Assembly: GCA_963718635.1 (NCBI GenBank)
Contig: OY970367.1
Span: forward strand, 4,898,001-4,962,000
Origin: JAIOQJ01 sp963718635
GTDB lineage: Bacteria; Planctomycetota; Planctomycetia; Gemmatales; Gemmataceae
DNA length: 64,000 nt
Reading direction: 5' to 3'
Shown here: positions 30,876 to 40,145 of the stretch, in pieces
How positions within the stretch are numbered: the first letter of the stretch is position 1
How the letters are laid out: each line of letters starts with the position of its first letter
Position numbers and translations under genes: made by a program
The notes under the pieces: model-generated
Seen by the model: only the letters and a program-made list of their open reading frames with translations
Told to the model about the DNA's origin: nothing
Databases searched by the model: none

Positions 30876-32030
30876 ATGTGTGCTTTCATCACTCAAACGA
30901 ATCTGCAACGTGGATGCTCCGCGTTCCTCTTGCTCGCGTTGGCGGCCTGGTCGCCGGCAGCCGACAAAGTGGAATGGCGTAGCGATTACGACAGCGCCCG
31001 AAAGGAAGCGAGCGAGAAAAATCTGCCGATTTTTCTCGATTTCGGGACCGAGGATTGTCTTCATTGTCGTCGCATGCATCAAACGACTTTCAAAGACCCC
31101 GCGATCATCAAACTTCTCAACGATCGTTTCGTTCCCTTGAAAATCGACGCCAGCCGAGAGCCCCGCTTGACGCAGACGCTGCGGATTCAAGCGTACCCGA
31201 CCATCATTCTGGCGAGCAATGATGGCAAGATCCTGGGCTGGATCGAAGGTTACATGGAAGTCGCACGCCTTTCCGAACATCTGCAACGGGCATCCGCAGC
31301 ACACGTTCCAGACTGGATGGCGCGCGATTTTCAGGAAGCCACCAAAGCGATCACAGCGGGTGAACATGCGCGGGCACTGGCCCTTCTGAAGAACATCGCC
31401 GCCGACGGGAAAGAGCGCCCGGTACAGTTCAAGGCCCGCGAAGCCGTGGAAGAAATTGAGATGCAGGCCGCTGGCCGCTTGGAGCGCGCTCGCAAGCTGG
31501 ACGAAAAAGGGCAGACCCTCGAAGCGCTCGATTTGCTGACTGAACTGCTTCGCCAATACGCAGGCACACAGGCATCAGCAGATGGAGGCAAGCTGCTGAC
31601 CAAGCTGGCCGACAAGCCTGATGTTCGCACACGAGCCCGTGCCCGGCGGGCTCAAGAGATGCTCAGCCTGGCACGCGAAGACTTCAAGGCCGAGCGCTAT
31701 CTAGCCTGTCTCGACGGGTGCGAAATTCTATCGGCGGCCTACCGCGATCTCCCCGAAGGGCGAGAGAGCGTTCAACTTGCTGCCGAGATCAAGGCGGATC
31801 CCCAGCGAATGAGCCGAGTGTGCGAAGCCATGAACGAACGCCTGAGCAAGATGTACATGGACTTGGCCGACTCCTGGCAGAAAAAGGGCGACAAACAACA
31901 AGCAGCGGCTTGTCTGGAGCAAGTGTTGAAGATCAACCCCGTCGGCAACTCGGCGGCCAGCGCTCAAGCTCGCTTGGCGCAGCTAAGCGAAAAGACCCCA
32001 GGCGTGACGACCGGTTTGCAACGGCCGTGA
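30876..32030 (+). CDS. Exported thioredoxin-fold protein with C-terminal TPR-like helices
   Basis: A signal peptide (to about residue 28, SPAADK) is followed by a thioredoxin-like domain (35-135) with FLDFGTEDCLHCRRMHQ, a CxxC active site of CLHC, and a cis-proline region AYPTIIL. The remaining 240 residues are helical and TPR-like (ALALLKNIAADGKERPVQFK, ALDLLTELLRQYAG, AACLEQVLKINP). It is probably a periplasmic disulfide or redox protein on a scaffold. It begins 29 bp after xer. The first ATG with a good signal peptide is 30876. Confidence 0.85.
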   Translation: MCAFITQTNLQRGCSAFLLLALAAWSPAADKVEWRSDYDSARKEASEKNLPIFLDFGTEDCLHCRRMHQTTFKDPAIIKLLNDRFVPLKIDASREPRLTQTLRIQAYPTIILASNDGKILGWIEGYMEVARLSEHLQRASAAHVPDWMARDFQEATKAITAGEHARALALLKNIAADGKERPVQFKAREAVEEIEMQAAGRLERARKLDEKGQTLEALDLLTELLRQYAGTQASADGGKLLTKLADKPDVRTRARARRAQEMLSLAREDFKAERYLACLDGCEILSAAYRDLPEGRESVQLAAEIKADPQRMSRVCEAMNERLSKMYMDLADSWQKKGDKQQAAACLEQVLKINPVGNSAASAQARLAQLSEKTPGVTTGLQRP

Positions 32031-32119
32031 AAGGCGGGCGTAGCAGCAACCAACATTAATCGAAGCGTGAGTTTTGAAGTTGTGCGCTAGCGGAATCACG
32101 ACGAATTTATTAGGTCAAT

Positions 32120-32193
32120 GAGAGCCCGAAGCGCAAGCAAGGAAAGGCCTATTTTTTCCTAACGCCTTCCCTTGCTTGCGCTTCGGGCTCTCA
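32120..32193. repeat. Hairpin of the 'GAGCCCGAAGCGCAAGC' family
   Basis: Arms TGAGAGCCCGAAGCGCAAGC AAGGAA and TTCCCTTGCTTGCGCTTC GGGCTCTCA around a T-rich loop. The same arm occurs inside valS at about 16542. The gap 32194-32411 continues with GCGTTAGCGTTAG / CTAACGCTTCG short inverted repeats and no gene. Confidence 0.85.
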
Positions 32194-32411
32194 ATACCCT
32201 CCAAGCCGCTTGGCGCCGCGCAACTTCAAAAAGCGTGAGCGAGTTTATCACGGAAGCGTTAGCGTTAGTGTCTACATCAACCGAATGCATTAGTCGAGCT
32301 TTCCGCGAAAACGTCCGGTTAATGTGAGCGAAATAACGCTAACGCTTCGAGGCCGCTCCTCGCTGACGCTTCGGGTTAGTGTAGCGCGCGAATACAAATT
32401 GGGGCATACAG

Positions 32412-33545
32412 TCAGTAGGAGTCAATCGTCTCGCGGGGCGCCGCGCTCAGCTTCTTCAGCCATGATTCCACCTCAGCGGCAGGGAGATGGCTTTCGACGC
32501 GCAGGTCGCTGGCCATGCCTTCAAAGCAGCGCCCCGCCTGGAGCGGACGCGAGTGAGCAGGCGGTCCGAGCAGAATGATGCGCTGGCCTTCAAACGGCTC
32601 GATATCGGCCGGGATTCCTTCGGACCAGATCCAATCATTGGCCGACGAGTAATCTTCGACGTTCGGCAGAGTGCCGTCCTGTCGCAAGGCTTGCCACTCA
32701 TAAAACGCGAATGGGGCTTCGGCCTTTTTGCCTTTCGCGATGTCCGCTGGCTTATCGCGACAACTCGCCACGATATCGAGGTCTATCGGCTTGCCTTTCA
32801 GCCAGCCTTGTTCGGGCTCGCCGATCACCGCCGCGCTTAAGAGCACGAACAGCTGGGCGTTGGCGCCGATGCCATGAATCCGAACGCGGTAGCCTTTCTT
32901 TGCAGCGGGGTGCAATACCAGCAATAGTTCGCCATCGAGAACTCGCAACATCTTCTCAAGCAGCGAATCCCGCGAGTGATAGGGAGCGAGGTCGCAGGCT
33001 AGATCGGGCAGTTCCGCGTACTTCTTGCGGGCCAGGGCGCGGCCGGCGGGCGTATGCGCCAGCATCGCGATCACGGCCGCGCCGATCGGCGTTACGGCCC
33101 GGTAAGCTTGTGCGTTTTCGGACATACGTTCGGCAACCTGCTCGCCGTATTTCTTGATCGGGTCGTCGTCTTCGGTTTCTTCGCCGTCTTCAGTTGCGAG
33201 TTCATCATCATCAGCAGCCAATTCTTCACAGGCCTCCGCGAATAATTGCGCGAACGTGAGAGTCTCGCTCAATCGGCCGAGTGCGGCATCGAGAGCGATA
33301 TCGGGATTGCCGCCATGCTCGACGATCGCTCCGCAGCAAATACAAGCAAGAGCAGCTTGCGGTAGATCCGAGTTCGCAACCGTCTCGGCCAATGTCGATA
33401 ATGAAGCGTTCAGATCGCTTTGCCGGACCCCGGCAATTGATGCGCATACTTGCCGGGCGGCGGCTTGCACATCAGCAATTTCCGCATCGGCAGAAGCGGC
33501 CAACGATGTAAAGCTACTGAGATTTTCTTCGAAGTTCGAAATCAT
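32412..33545 (-). CDS. Hypothetical protein with acidic linker
   Basis: A 377-aa soluble protein, not recognised. The N-terminal 110 residues are helical (VQAAARQVCASIAGV, ALACICCGAIVEHGGNPDIA). An acidic linker (DDDELATEDGEETEDDDP, 110-128) precedes a mixed alpha/beta part with ELLLVLHPAAKKGYRVRIHG and a hydrophobic 'FVLLSAAVIG'. It lies 26 bp downstream of the ABC-F gene on the same strand and may be cotranscribed with it. No catalytic motif is evident. Confidence 0.7.
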   Translation of the reverse strand: MISNFEENLSSFTSLAASADAEIADVQAAARQVCASIAGVRQSDLNASLSTLAETVANSDLPQAALACICCGAIVEHGGNPDIALDAALGRLSETLTFAQLFAEACEELAADDDELATEDGEETEDDDPIKKYGEQVAERMSENAQAYRAVTPIGAAVIAMLAHTPAGRALARKKYAELPDLACDLAPYHSRDSLLEKMLRVLDGELLLVLHPAAKKGYRVRIHGIGANAQLFVLLSAAVIGEPEQGWLKGKPIDLDIVASCRDKPADIAKGKKAEAPFAFYEWQALRQDGTLPNVEDYSSANDWIWSEGIPADIEPFEGQRIILLGPPAHSRPLQAGRCFEGMASDLRVESHLPAAEVESWLKKLSAAPRETIDSY

Positions 33546-33571
33546 GATTTCATCCTTGAACCAGCGCCTGG

Positions 33572-35476
33572 TTAATTCAATTCAACCGCTTCTTCCCAGT
33601 GTTCATAAAGCTGGGCCAAATTCGTTTTCGATCGCTCGAAAGCCTGCAGCGTCTGCTGGAATTTATCGGCGTCCCGATACGTTTCAGCGGACGCTAGCGA
33701 CGCTTCCAGCAAGGCGACCTGGCTTTCGCCGGCAGCGATGTCCTTCTCCAAATCCTCGGATTTGCGATAAGGAAATTTGCGCTTTTTCTTCGGCGCCCGC
33801 GTTTGGTTTTGCGCGGCGGCCTTCACATCGCTTTCGGGTTTGGGCCGGTCGCGCCCCGATTCCGCTTTCTTGCGGTTAGCGCGTAATAGCTCATAGGTGT
33901 CGTAATTGCCATAGACAACTTCGCTGCGCGTCGGCTCCAAGACAATCAGAAGATCGACCACGCGATTAAGGAAATAGCGATCGTGGCTGACGACGACGAC
34001 CGTCCCTTCGAACTGCCGGATGGCTTCTTCAAGTGCGTCGCAGGCCCAAATATCGAGATGATTAGTCGGCTCATCGAGAATCAGCACGTTAGCGCCCTGG
34101 ACGACGAGTTTGGCAAGCGCCGCCCGGCTGCGCTCGCCTCCGCTGAGCTCACGTACCGGCTGTTGCACGATCGGTCCCGCGAGACCAAAGCGAGCCAGCA
34201 GGTCGCGCATCTTCTGTTCGGTGAGATCGGGGTCGGGCTGCGGCCAGACTGCTTGCAGCACCGGCTTGTCTTCCGGCAGCGATTTCAAATGCTGATCGAG
34301 ATAGCCGAAGTCCACCAGATGCCCGCGCTTCACCTCGCCCTCGGTCGGTTCTTCATCGCCCATCAGGATCCGGAGCAAAGTCGTCTTCCCGCTGCCGTTA
34401 GCGCCCATGATGCCAAGCCGTTTGCCGCGTTGCACATCGAAACTCAGCCCCTGAAAAAGCACCTTGTCGTCATAGGCTTTGCCGAGATTCTCCGCCGACA
34501 CGACCACATCACCGGCCCGCATCACCGCGCCGAACTCCATGTGCGGCGACGAGATCATCGTCGGCATTTCGACGCGTTCGACTTTGTCCAACTTCTTGGC
34601 CCGCGATTGGGCCATGCGAGCCATCTGCCCGTAATGGACGCGACGAATAAGTTCTTCCTGCTTTTCGATAAACTCTTTTTGCGACTCATATTCACGCATC
34701 TGCTGTTCGTGGCGTTCCTGACGCAAACGGACGTATTGCTGAAAGTTGCCCGGATACGAAGTGACTCGCTTTGCGTGGAGTTCGAAGATTTTCGTGACAA
34801 CCCGGTTGAGGAAGTAACGATCGTGACTGACGATCAGCATCGCTTGCGGTTGTTGAGCGAGATAATCTTCCAGCCAGCGGGTTGCTTCAATGTCGAGATG
34901 GTTGCTTGGCTCGTCGAGCAGCATGACATCGGGCCCGGCCAGCAACAGTTTGGCAAGAAGCACTCGGCGCTGCTGGCCGCCGCTGAAGGTGCATAAATCG
35001 CGGTCATAATCCGCCGGCTTGAATCCCAAGCCTCCCAAGACCTGTTCCACCTTATGGTCGAGCGAATAGGCATCGTTGTGTCGGAGCAATTCGTGCAGCC
35101 GATCGTACTTGGCGGCCAGCGCTCGATGTAGCGCGGCGTCGGTGGTGCGCGCCATTTCCTCGGCGGTGGCGACCAACTCTTCCTGCGCGCGTAGCATTTC
35201 GGCGAAGGCCGACTTGGCTTCGTCGAAAAGTGTCCTGCCCGCAGGAAACTCAGCGTGTTGCTCCAACAGCATCGCGCGAGCGCCGGCATGGAGGCGGACA
35301 TCGCCGGCATCGGAAGTGTCTTGACCGGCCAAAATGCGCATCAAAGTTGTCTTGCCCGCCCCATTGGGACCCACAAGGCCGACGCGCTCACCATGAAAAA
35401 GCTCGAACCCGAGATCTTCGAAAAGCGGCCCTCGATCGAACGATCGCGAAAGTCCCGTGCAACTCATCAGCAGCAT
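33572..35476 (-). CDS. ABC-F family ATPase (Uup/EttA-like translation factor)
   Basis: A soluble tandem ABC protein without membrane segments. Walker A motifs are GPNGAGKTT and GANGSGKTT, ABC signatures FSGGQQRR and LSGGERSR, and Walker B LLDEPSNHLDIEAT and LDEPTNHLDIWAC. The ABC-F linker between the domains (residues about 235-310, charged, GYPGNFQQYVRLRQERHEQQ type) and a C-terminal coiled coil (KSEDLEKDIAAGESQVALLE, residues 560-630) fit Uup rather than EttA. It probably acts on the ribosome. The start could be ATG 35476 or 35467. Confidence 0.93.
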   Translation of the reverse strand: MLLMSCTGLSRSFDRGPLFEDLGFELFHGERVGLVGPNGAGKTTLMRILAGQDTSDAGDVRLHAGARAMLLEQHAEFPAGRTLFDEAKSAFAEMLRAQEELVATAEEMARTTDAALHRALAAKYDRLHELLRHNDAYSLDHKVEQVLGGLGFKPADYDRDLCTFSGGQQRRVLLAKLLLAGPDVMLLDEPSNHLDIEATRWLEDYLAQQPQAMLIVSHDRYFLNRVVTKIFELHAKRVTSYPGNFQQYVRLRQERHEQQMREYESQKEFIEKQEELIRRVHYGQMARMAQSRAKKLDKVERVEMPTMISSPHMEFGAVMRAGDVVVSAENLGKAYDDKVLFQGLSFDVQRGKRLGIMGANGSGKTTLLRILMGDEEPTEGEVKRGHLVDFGYLDQHLKSLPEDKPVLQAVWPQPDPDLTEQKMRDLLARFGLAGPIVQQPVRELSGGERSRAALAKLVVQGANVLILDEPTNHLDIWACDALEEAIRQFEGTVVVVSHDRYFLNRVVDLLIVLEPTRSEVVYGNYDTYELLRANRKKAESGRDRPKPESDVKAAAQNQTRAPKKKRKFPYRKSEDLEKDIAAGESQVALLEASLASAETYRDADKFQQTLQAFERSKTNLAQLYEHWEEAVELN

Positions 35477-35627
35477 AATGCTTCCTTACGTGAAACGTTT
35501 GCCTCCTCTTCCATAACATGCCAAAAAGCGTTCGGCAATGTCGCGGACGGTGCGTGCATCTAGCGGGCGCGCCGATCGATTCTGGCGAAACGGCGATTTG
35601 TCGTTCCCACCCTCCCCCGGCTTTGGG

Positions 35628-37358
35628 CTGACTATTGCCCACAAGTGTAGGGGTGAGCGGTGGGGTGACTGCAATTTCTTGCGAGAGCACATTGACTTTG
35701 TAGAGAAGTGCTTTGTTGGTTCCAAGAATCTCAAGTGAACCGTTTCAGAATGTGATTTGAGTTTCGAATTGAGAGATGGATGTACAAATGCCGGCAGGCG
35801 TCTCGGCGAGACGCATTGAAGAATTGAAATAACGAACAAGGGGGTGCAGTTGAAAAATCAGCATTGGCTGCGGCCGAGGCTGTAGCCTGCGACGAGAATG
35901 GTTAGATCGCGCCAGCCACGCCAAAGGGTGCGCACGCCGGGCATGCCGTCGGACTTGCGATTGAGATGTCCGCCGAGCCGGCCGATCCACAAAATGGCTT
36001 GCCGCACAGTCGGCACGGGCGTGTCGGCGGTGAGAGGTTTCTTCTCAAACTTGGCGAAAAGCGATTTCCAGGCGTAGTCGCTCAGGATGATGGTGCAAGG
36101 CGCGTTCGGTTCTTGGCGAGCCAGATCACGCAGAGCAACGATGCGGACGGCGATCATCGAATAGAGCATCAGTGCTTTAGTCAGGCGCTCGGCGGTTTCC
36201 AGTTCGAGTTTTTCCGCCTGGCAACCGCTCTTGAGGGTCAAATGAAAACACTCGATGTGCCAACGGATTTTGTAGATCCTCAGAACCTCGACGATCTCGG
36301 CACAGGTGCTAGCGGGTTCGGTCGTCCACAACAGCCAGTTCAACGGTTCGACGCCAGGCGGCGCCTTGATCTCGCGGACTTCGATCAAACTCCAGACGAC
36401 GGGCTTTCGGTGCGGATGTTTTTTGAGATTGGGTGTGATCGTAAGTGTAACCGAGCGCAACTCGCACTTTGCTCTGCGTTTGGATTGGCCCTGTTTAGGA
36501 GGAACCTCGACGATGCAACCGCCGCGAACCGGAGCGGCACGGACGGCTTCCATCGATTTGTCGATCGGTCCGTCAACCGAACGATTTTGAGCGGCGCGGA
36601 TGACGGCGCCATGCGGAGAATCTGTGATGCGTTGTAGAACTTCGTGGATGTCCCCTTCACGATCCATGATGTGGATCAAGCGAGGTTGTTCGTTCTCGGC
36701 CAAATGGGCTATCGCGGCTTCAGACTCTTCGATGCCGCGCAGCCATTTATGGCTCTCCTTTTCCTCAATGGGCCGACTGGGATCGGGAGGAGTTTGATCG
36801 ACAGACCGACTCCAATAGTATTGGTCGAACAGGCCCAAAGGCACGCCGTCCAGGCGAAGAGCCAGGGTCGAATGCAAATGCAGACCGCGAGCGAGCGGGG
36901 AATCATTGAGCAAGCCAAGCCCTGTCGTAAACTTGAGGTGTGTGTAGTTAAGTGAGGTAGAATCTTGAACCACCAAAACAACAGCTTGGCCGCGACAGGC
37001 ATTGGCCGTGGCTTTGACCAACGGCTGCAAAAAGAGTTCGATCGGCAGTCGTTCGTTGCTAAAGAAACGATAAGTTGCCTTGGCTTCAGCGGCAGAGCCG
37101 CACGCTTGCGGAAAACTATCGAGGGGCTGCGCCGCCAAGGTCGCCAGAGTCTGAGCATACCGGGTATTCAAGCGTCCGTCGGGCATCTCAGCGAACCCGG
37201 CGACTTGCGAAGCCCAAACTTTAGCGTCAGCGCAAATAGGAGCTGTGGCAGCCATGGTGTTACTCCAAACACTACTGAACTTCCGTGTGGTCAATGAATA
37301 GTAGCGCCGCAGCTGAAAGAAGTGAAGACCCTCCCTAAAAAATTGTGGGTAATAGTCA
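35628..37358 (-). mobile_element. Complete IS4-type insertion sequence, 1,731 bp
   Basis: Terminal inverted repeats CTGACTATTGCCCACAAG (from 35628) and, reversed from 37358, CTGACTATTACCCACAAT, matching at 16 of 18 positions. A perfect 10-bp direct repeat, CGGCTTTGGG, flanks both ends (35618-35627 and 37359-37368). The 9-12 bp duplication fits the IS4 family. One transposase gene fills the element. Intact ends and gene suggest a recent, possibly active insertion. Confidence 0.92.
35858..37255 (-). CDS. IS4-family (IS50-like) transposase
   Basis: DDE transposase related to Tn5/IS50. An N-terminal DNA-binding domain (VWASQVAGFAEMPDGRLNTR...ATYRFFSNERL) is followed by the three acidic motifs: Asp in VLVVQDSTSLNYT, Asp in LIHIMDREGDIHEVL, and Glu in the YREK-like IYKIRWHIECFHLTLKSG. 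It is about 465 aa and uninterrupted. I chose ATG 37255 (MAATAPICADAKVWASQV) because it lies inside the right terminal repeat; the frame opens earlier but crosses the IS boundary. Confidence 0.92.
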   Translation of the reverse strand: MAATAPICADAKVWASQVAGFAEMPDGRLNTRYAQTLATLAAQPLDSFPQACGSAAEAKATYRFFSNERLPIELFLQPLVKATANACRGQAVVLVVQDSTSLNYTHLKFTTGLGLLNDSPLARGLHLHSTLALRLDGVPLGLFDQYYWSRSVDQTPPDPSRPIEEKESHKWLRGIEESEAAIAHLAENEQPRLIHIMDREGDIHEVLQRITDSPHGAVIRAAQNRSVDGPIDKSMEAVRAAPVRGGCIVEVPPKQGQSKRRAKCELRSVTLTITPNLKKHPHRKPVVWSLIEVREIKAPPGVEPLNWLLWTTEPASTCAEIVEVLRIYKIRWHIECFHLTLKSGCQAEKLELETAERLTKALMLYSMIAVRIVALRDLARQEPNAPCTIILSDYAWKSLFAKFEKKPLTADTPVPTVRQAILWIGRLGGHLNRKSDGMPGVRTLWRGWRDLTILVAGYSLGRSQC

Positions 37359-37526
37359 GCGGCTTTGGGGGGGAGGGCAGGGTGGGGGGGAACGGCCACG
37401 ACTGCCGAGGCGTTTTGTTTTTAGCAAGACGCTCTACCCCCACCCTGCCCTCCCCCGCAAAGCCGGGGGAGGGTAGAAGCCGGCATGCCTTTGGCCCTGA
37501 TTTTGCAGCAACTGGTCGATCGGCCG

Positions 37527-38678
37527 ATGAATGACTCGCGTAAAATTCGGTCGATTATCCAATCACATGTATACGATCAAAGGTGTGTTGTGGACGGTGC
37601 GGAAATTCAAGATCAAAAAGCAAACGGCGGCGACTGGACTTGGCAACAAACGCATCGCGCATTGGTCCCTTTGATGCGGGCCGACAATTGGCGCAACAGC
37701 TTCTATATCCTGGGCGAATATGTATTGTTGACACTCATCATGTCTGGGTGTGTGTTCGCGTACAACGCTTGGCACGCTGATGCGATGTCGCTATCCCTCT
37801 TCGCGCCGCTTGCGGTATTGGGGATCATGGCCGTGGCCATGTCGCAGCATCGGCTATCGGGCCTGGGGCATGAAGCAAGTCATTATTCGCTTTTCAAAAA
37901 TCGCTTCGCCAATGAACTGATCTCCGACTTGTTTTTGATGTTTCCGGTGGTTGCACTCACGCATCAGTTTCGCGCCAGCCATATGAGGCACCATCAATTC
38001 GTAAATGACCCGCTCAAAGATCCGGATGTCGTCCGTTTGAACAAGCCCGTGCCGGAACATTGGCCAATCAAAAAAGGTCGCTTCTGGGTTCGCTACGTGT
38101 TGCTCTGTCTCTGGGCGCCGACGCTGCTGCACTACATCTATGGGCAAGCGAAGAATGCCAATTTCAGTGTTTCCGGCCAAGGCAAACCACTGCGCAACGT
38201 CTATTCCATTCGCACGGGGCTCATTCTACGCGGGCTCTATTGGGTAGCGCTCGCTATCGCGGTGCAAATGCTGCATGCGTGGCCAATTTTTCTGTTGTTT
38301 TGGGTAGTGCCCTTGCTCACGTTCTATCCGTTTTTCATGCAATTACGCGAAATTGCTCATCATAGCAACGCCCCCGACGATGGCGATCTCACCAACTCAC
38401 GTATCTTCCGAGTGCATCCGCTCCTCAAAGCGGCTGTCTTTCCGTATGGCCAGGACTTCCATGTGACGCATCATCTCTTTTCGATGTTGCCTCATTATCG
38501 GATGGAGCAGGCGCATGCCATCCTGCTGCGTCATCTTCCCTATCGGGAAAAGGTAGTGATCTGCCGAGGCTACTTCTTCCGAACGTTCGGCACCCAAGGT
38601 CCAAGCGTGCTCGATGTGCTGTCACAACATTCGGTTCATGGCCCGGTCGGCGCCGTCGGTGATGCGGTCGCCATTTAA
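37527..38678 (+). CDS. Membrane fatty acid desaturase/hydroxylase-type protein
   Basis: A di-iron membrane oxygenase. Three His boxes are visible: H115-EAS-H119, H152-MRHH156 and H312-VTHH316. Several hydrophobic stretches (about 60-105, 185-260) form the expected membrane core. NSFYILGEYVLLTLIMSGCV and LFWVVPLLTFYPFFMQLREI are typical of the DesA/sphingolipid desaturase group. It probably introduces double bonds or hydroxyls into lipid acyl chains. The start MNDSRKIRS at 37527 is preferred over 37485, which lies in repeat-derived sequence. The 3' end overlaps the converging ABC gene by four bases. Confidence 0.87.
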   Translation: MNDSRKIRSIIQSHVYDQRCVVDGAEIQDQKANGGDWTWQQTHRALVPLMRADNWRNSFYILGEYVLLTLIMSGCVFAYNAWHADAMSLSLFAPLAVLGIMAVAMSQHRLSGLGHEASHYSLFKNRFANELISDLFLMFPVVALTHQFRASHMRHHQFVNDPLKDPDVVRLNKPVPEHWPIKKGRFWVRYVLLCLWAPTLLHYIYGQAKNANFSVSGQGKPLRNVYSIRTGLILRGLYWVALAIAVQMLHAWPIFLLFWVVPLLTFYPFFMQLREIAHHSNAPDDGDLTNSRIFRVHPLLKAAVFPYGQDFHVTHHLFSMLPHYRMEQAHAILLRHLPYREKVVICRGYFFRTFGTQGPSVLDVLSQHSVHGPVGAVGDAVAI

Positions 38679-40145
38679 AGTCCCGCAATGACTCGTCCCT
38701 CATGCAATCGAAGAATCTGCGTAACTGTACCTGGAATTTCGTCAGGCTGATGACTTACGAAAATCAAAGTCTGATCCGAACGCAATCTTGTTTCGATCCA
38801 AAAGCGCAGGGAACAGATCGCTGGAGGATCGAGGCCTTGAAAAGGTTCATCGAGAATCAGCAACGGCGGTTCTTTCACCAAGGCACGCACAAGCAATACA
38901 AGTCTCTGTTCACCGGTTGATAGACAAGCAAATGGCCGGGCGATTAATGCCGTCAAGTTGAATAGTTCGAACAACGTGCGCAGTTTCATATCCTGCTCTT
39001 TGTTCGTAGCGCAATGCGCAAGGACGTCGAAAAAGCCCGTGGCCGCTGCTTGAAACGCAGTCAGCGGTTCGGTGAAATAGAGGTGCATCTCCGGCGAAAT
39101 CAGGCCGATTTTCCGTTTCACATCCCAGATCGTTTCACCGCTGCCGCGCTTTTGCCCGAACAAAACAACGTCGTTGCAATACGCTTGCGGATGATCGGCG
39201 GCTATCAGGCTGAGCAACGTCGTTTTGCCCGAACCGTTCGGGCCGAGCAGCGCCCAGCGCTCGCCCTGTCGGACCTTCCAGTTGACGTTGTCCAATATCG
39301 TTCGCCCGTCGTAAGCGACACAAATATTGTGCATCTCGATAATCGTCGCGGCTTGCGACGAAGTGGTTTGACGATCAGGTTTCTTCACCTCAGAAGCTAT
39401 TGCACGTGTCGCGGGCGCCGAGGTTCGATTGATGAAAGTATCCCGCGTGCCTTGCCAGCTAATCGACCCGCGATCCAACTCCAAGACATGGGTCGCCCAT
39501 TGAGGAATTCCGTCGGGTTGGGTAATCAAGATCAGACGTTGGCCTTCTTCGATCAATCCGGCGAACATCGCCGACACCTCAACTCTTCCGTCAGCGTCGA
39601 GACCCATAAACGGTTCATCGAGGATCAATAATTCAGGTCGGCTCAGCAACGCCCGCGCGAGGCGTGCGCGCCGCGTTTGGCCGTTCGACAATTTGATGAG
39701 TGAAAGCTCGCGAAGCGAATCGATTCCCAGACGAACGCAAACGCCACCAAATTCCTTTTCATCAAAAACTTGCCCGCTCCGCAGATAGGCATCGAGCGTT
39801 AGGTCATCGTCCGGTTCGATGAAGTTGAAACGCTGCTGATAGTAGTGCCGTGAGTAGGAAAACAGACGAGATTCCTCTCGGAATGATACGGCGCAATCAC
39901 CTGCGACGGCCAATCGATTGACTGGCCTGCGGCGCGCAGGCGATCGACCAACGGCCAGGTGATCCCTTCTGCCCGAAGGCGACCAGCGATGCCTCAGCCA
40001 ATGTCGATTTGCCCGTGCCGATGCCGCCGACAATCGCCCACGTCTCGCCTTCATTGATTGTCCAGTTGAGACCATGAAGCAACTGAGGCGCGGTGGGCCG
40101 ACTAATGCTGGCGTTCGTCAGCTTGATAATGGGAAGACGAGTCAT
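38675..40145 (-). CDS. Tandem-domain ABC ATPase, ModF-like (two frame breaks)
   Basis: Two ABC domains without membrane segments. The first has GGIGTGKST and the second GPNGSGKTT, with LSNGQTRRARLARALLSRPE and FACLSTGEQRLVLLVRALV signatures and LLILDEPF Walker B motifs. The arrangement resembles ModF/PhrA, a photorepair- or molybdate-associated ATPase of unclear role. The N-terminus MTRLPIIKLTNASI (ATG 40145) is in one frame. Single-base losses near 39983 (restoring LLGRLRAEG) and 39893 (restoring VSFREESRLF) join three frames into about 490 aa. The start overlaps the stop of the YVTN gene (ATGA). Confidence 0.85.

Larger units (their letters stand above)
35568..37476. repeat. G-rich MITE-like element, copy 2, split by an insertion sequence
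   Basis: The left part (35568-35627) begins GGGCGCGCCGATCGATTCTG and ends CACCCTCCCCCGGCTTTGGG. The right part (37359-37476) resumes at CGGCTTTGGG and continues as GGGAGGGCAGGGTGGGGG, a loop, then CCCCCACCCTGCCCTCCCCC. Joined, it matches the uninterrupted copy at 63048-63266. The CGGCTTTGGG at the junction is the IS target duplication. Confidence 0.82.
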
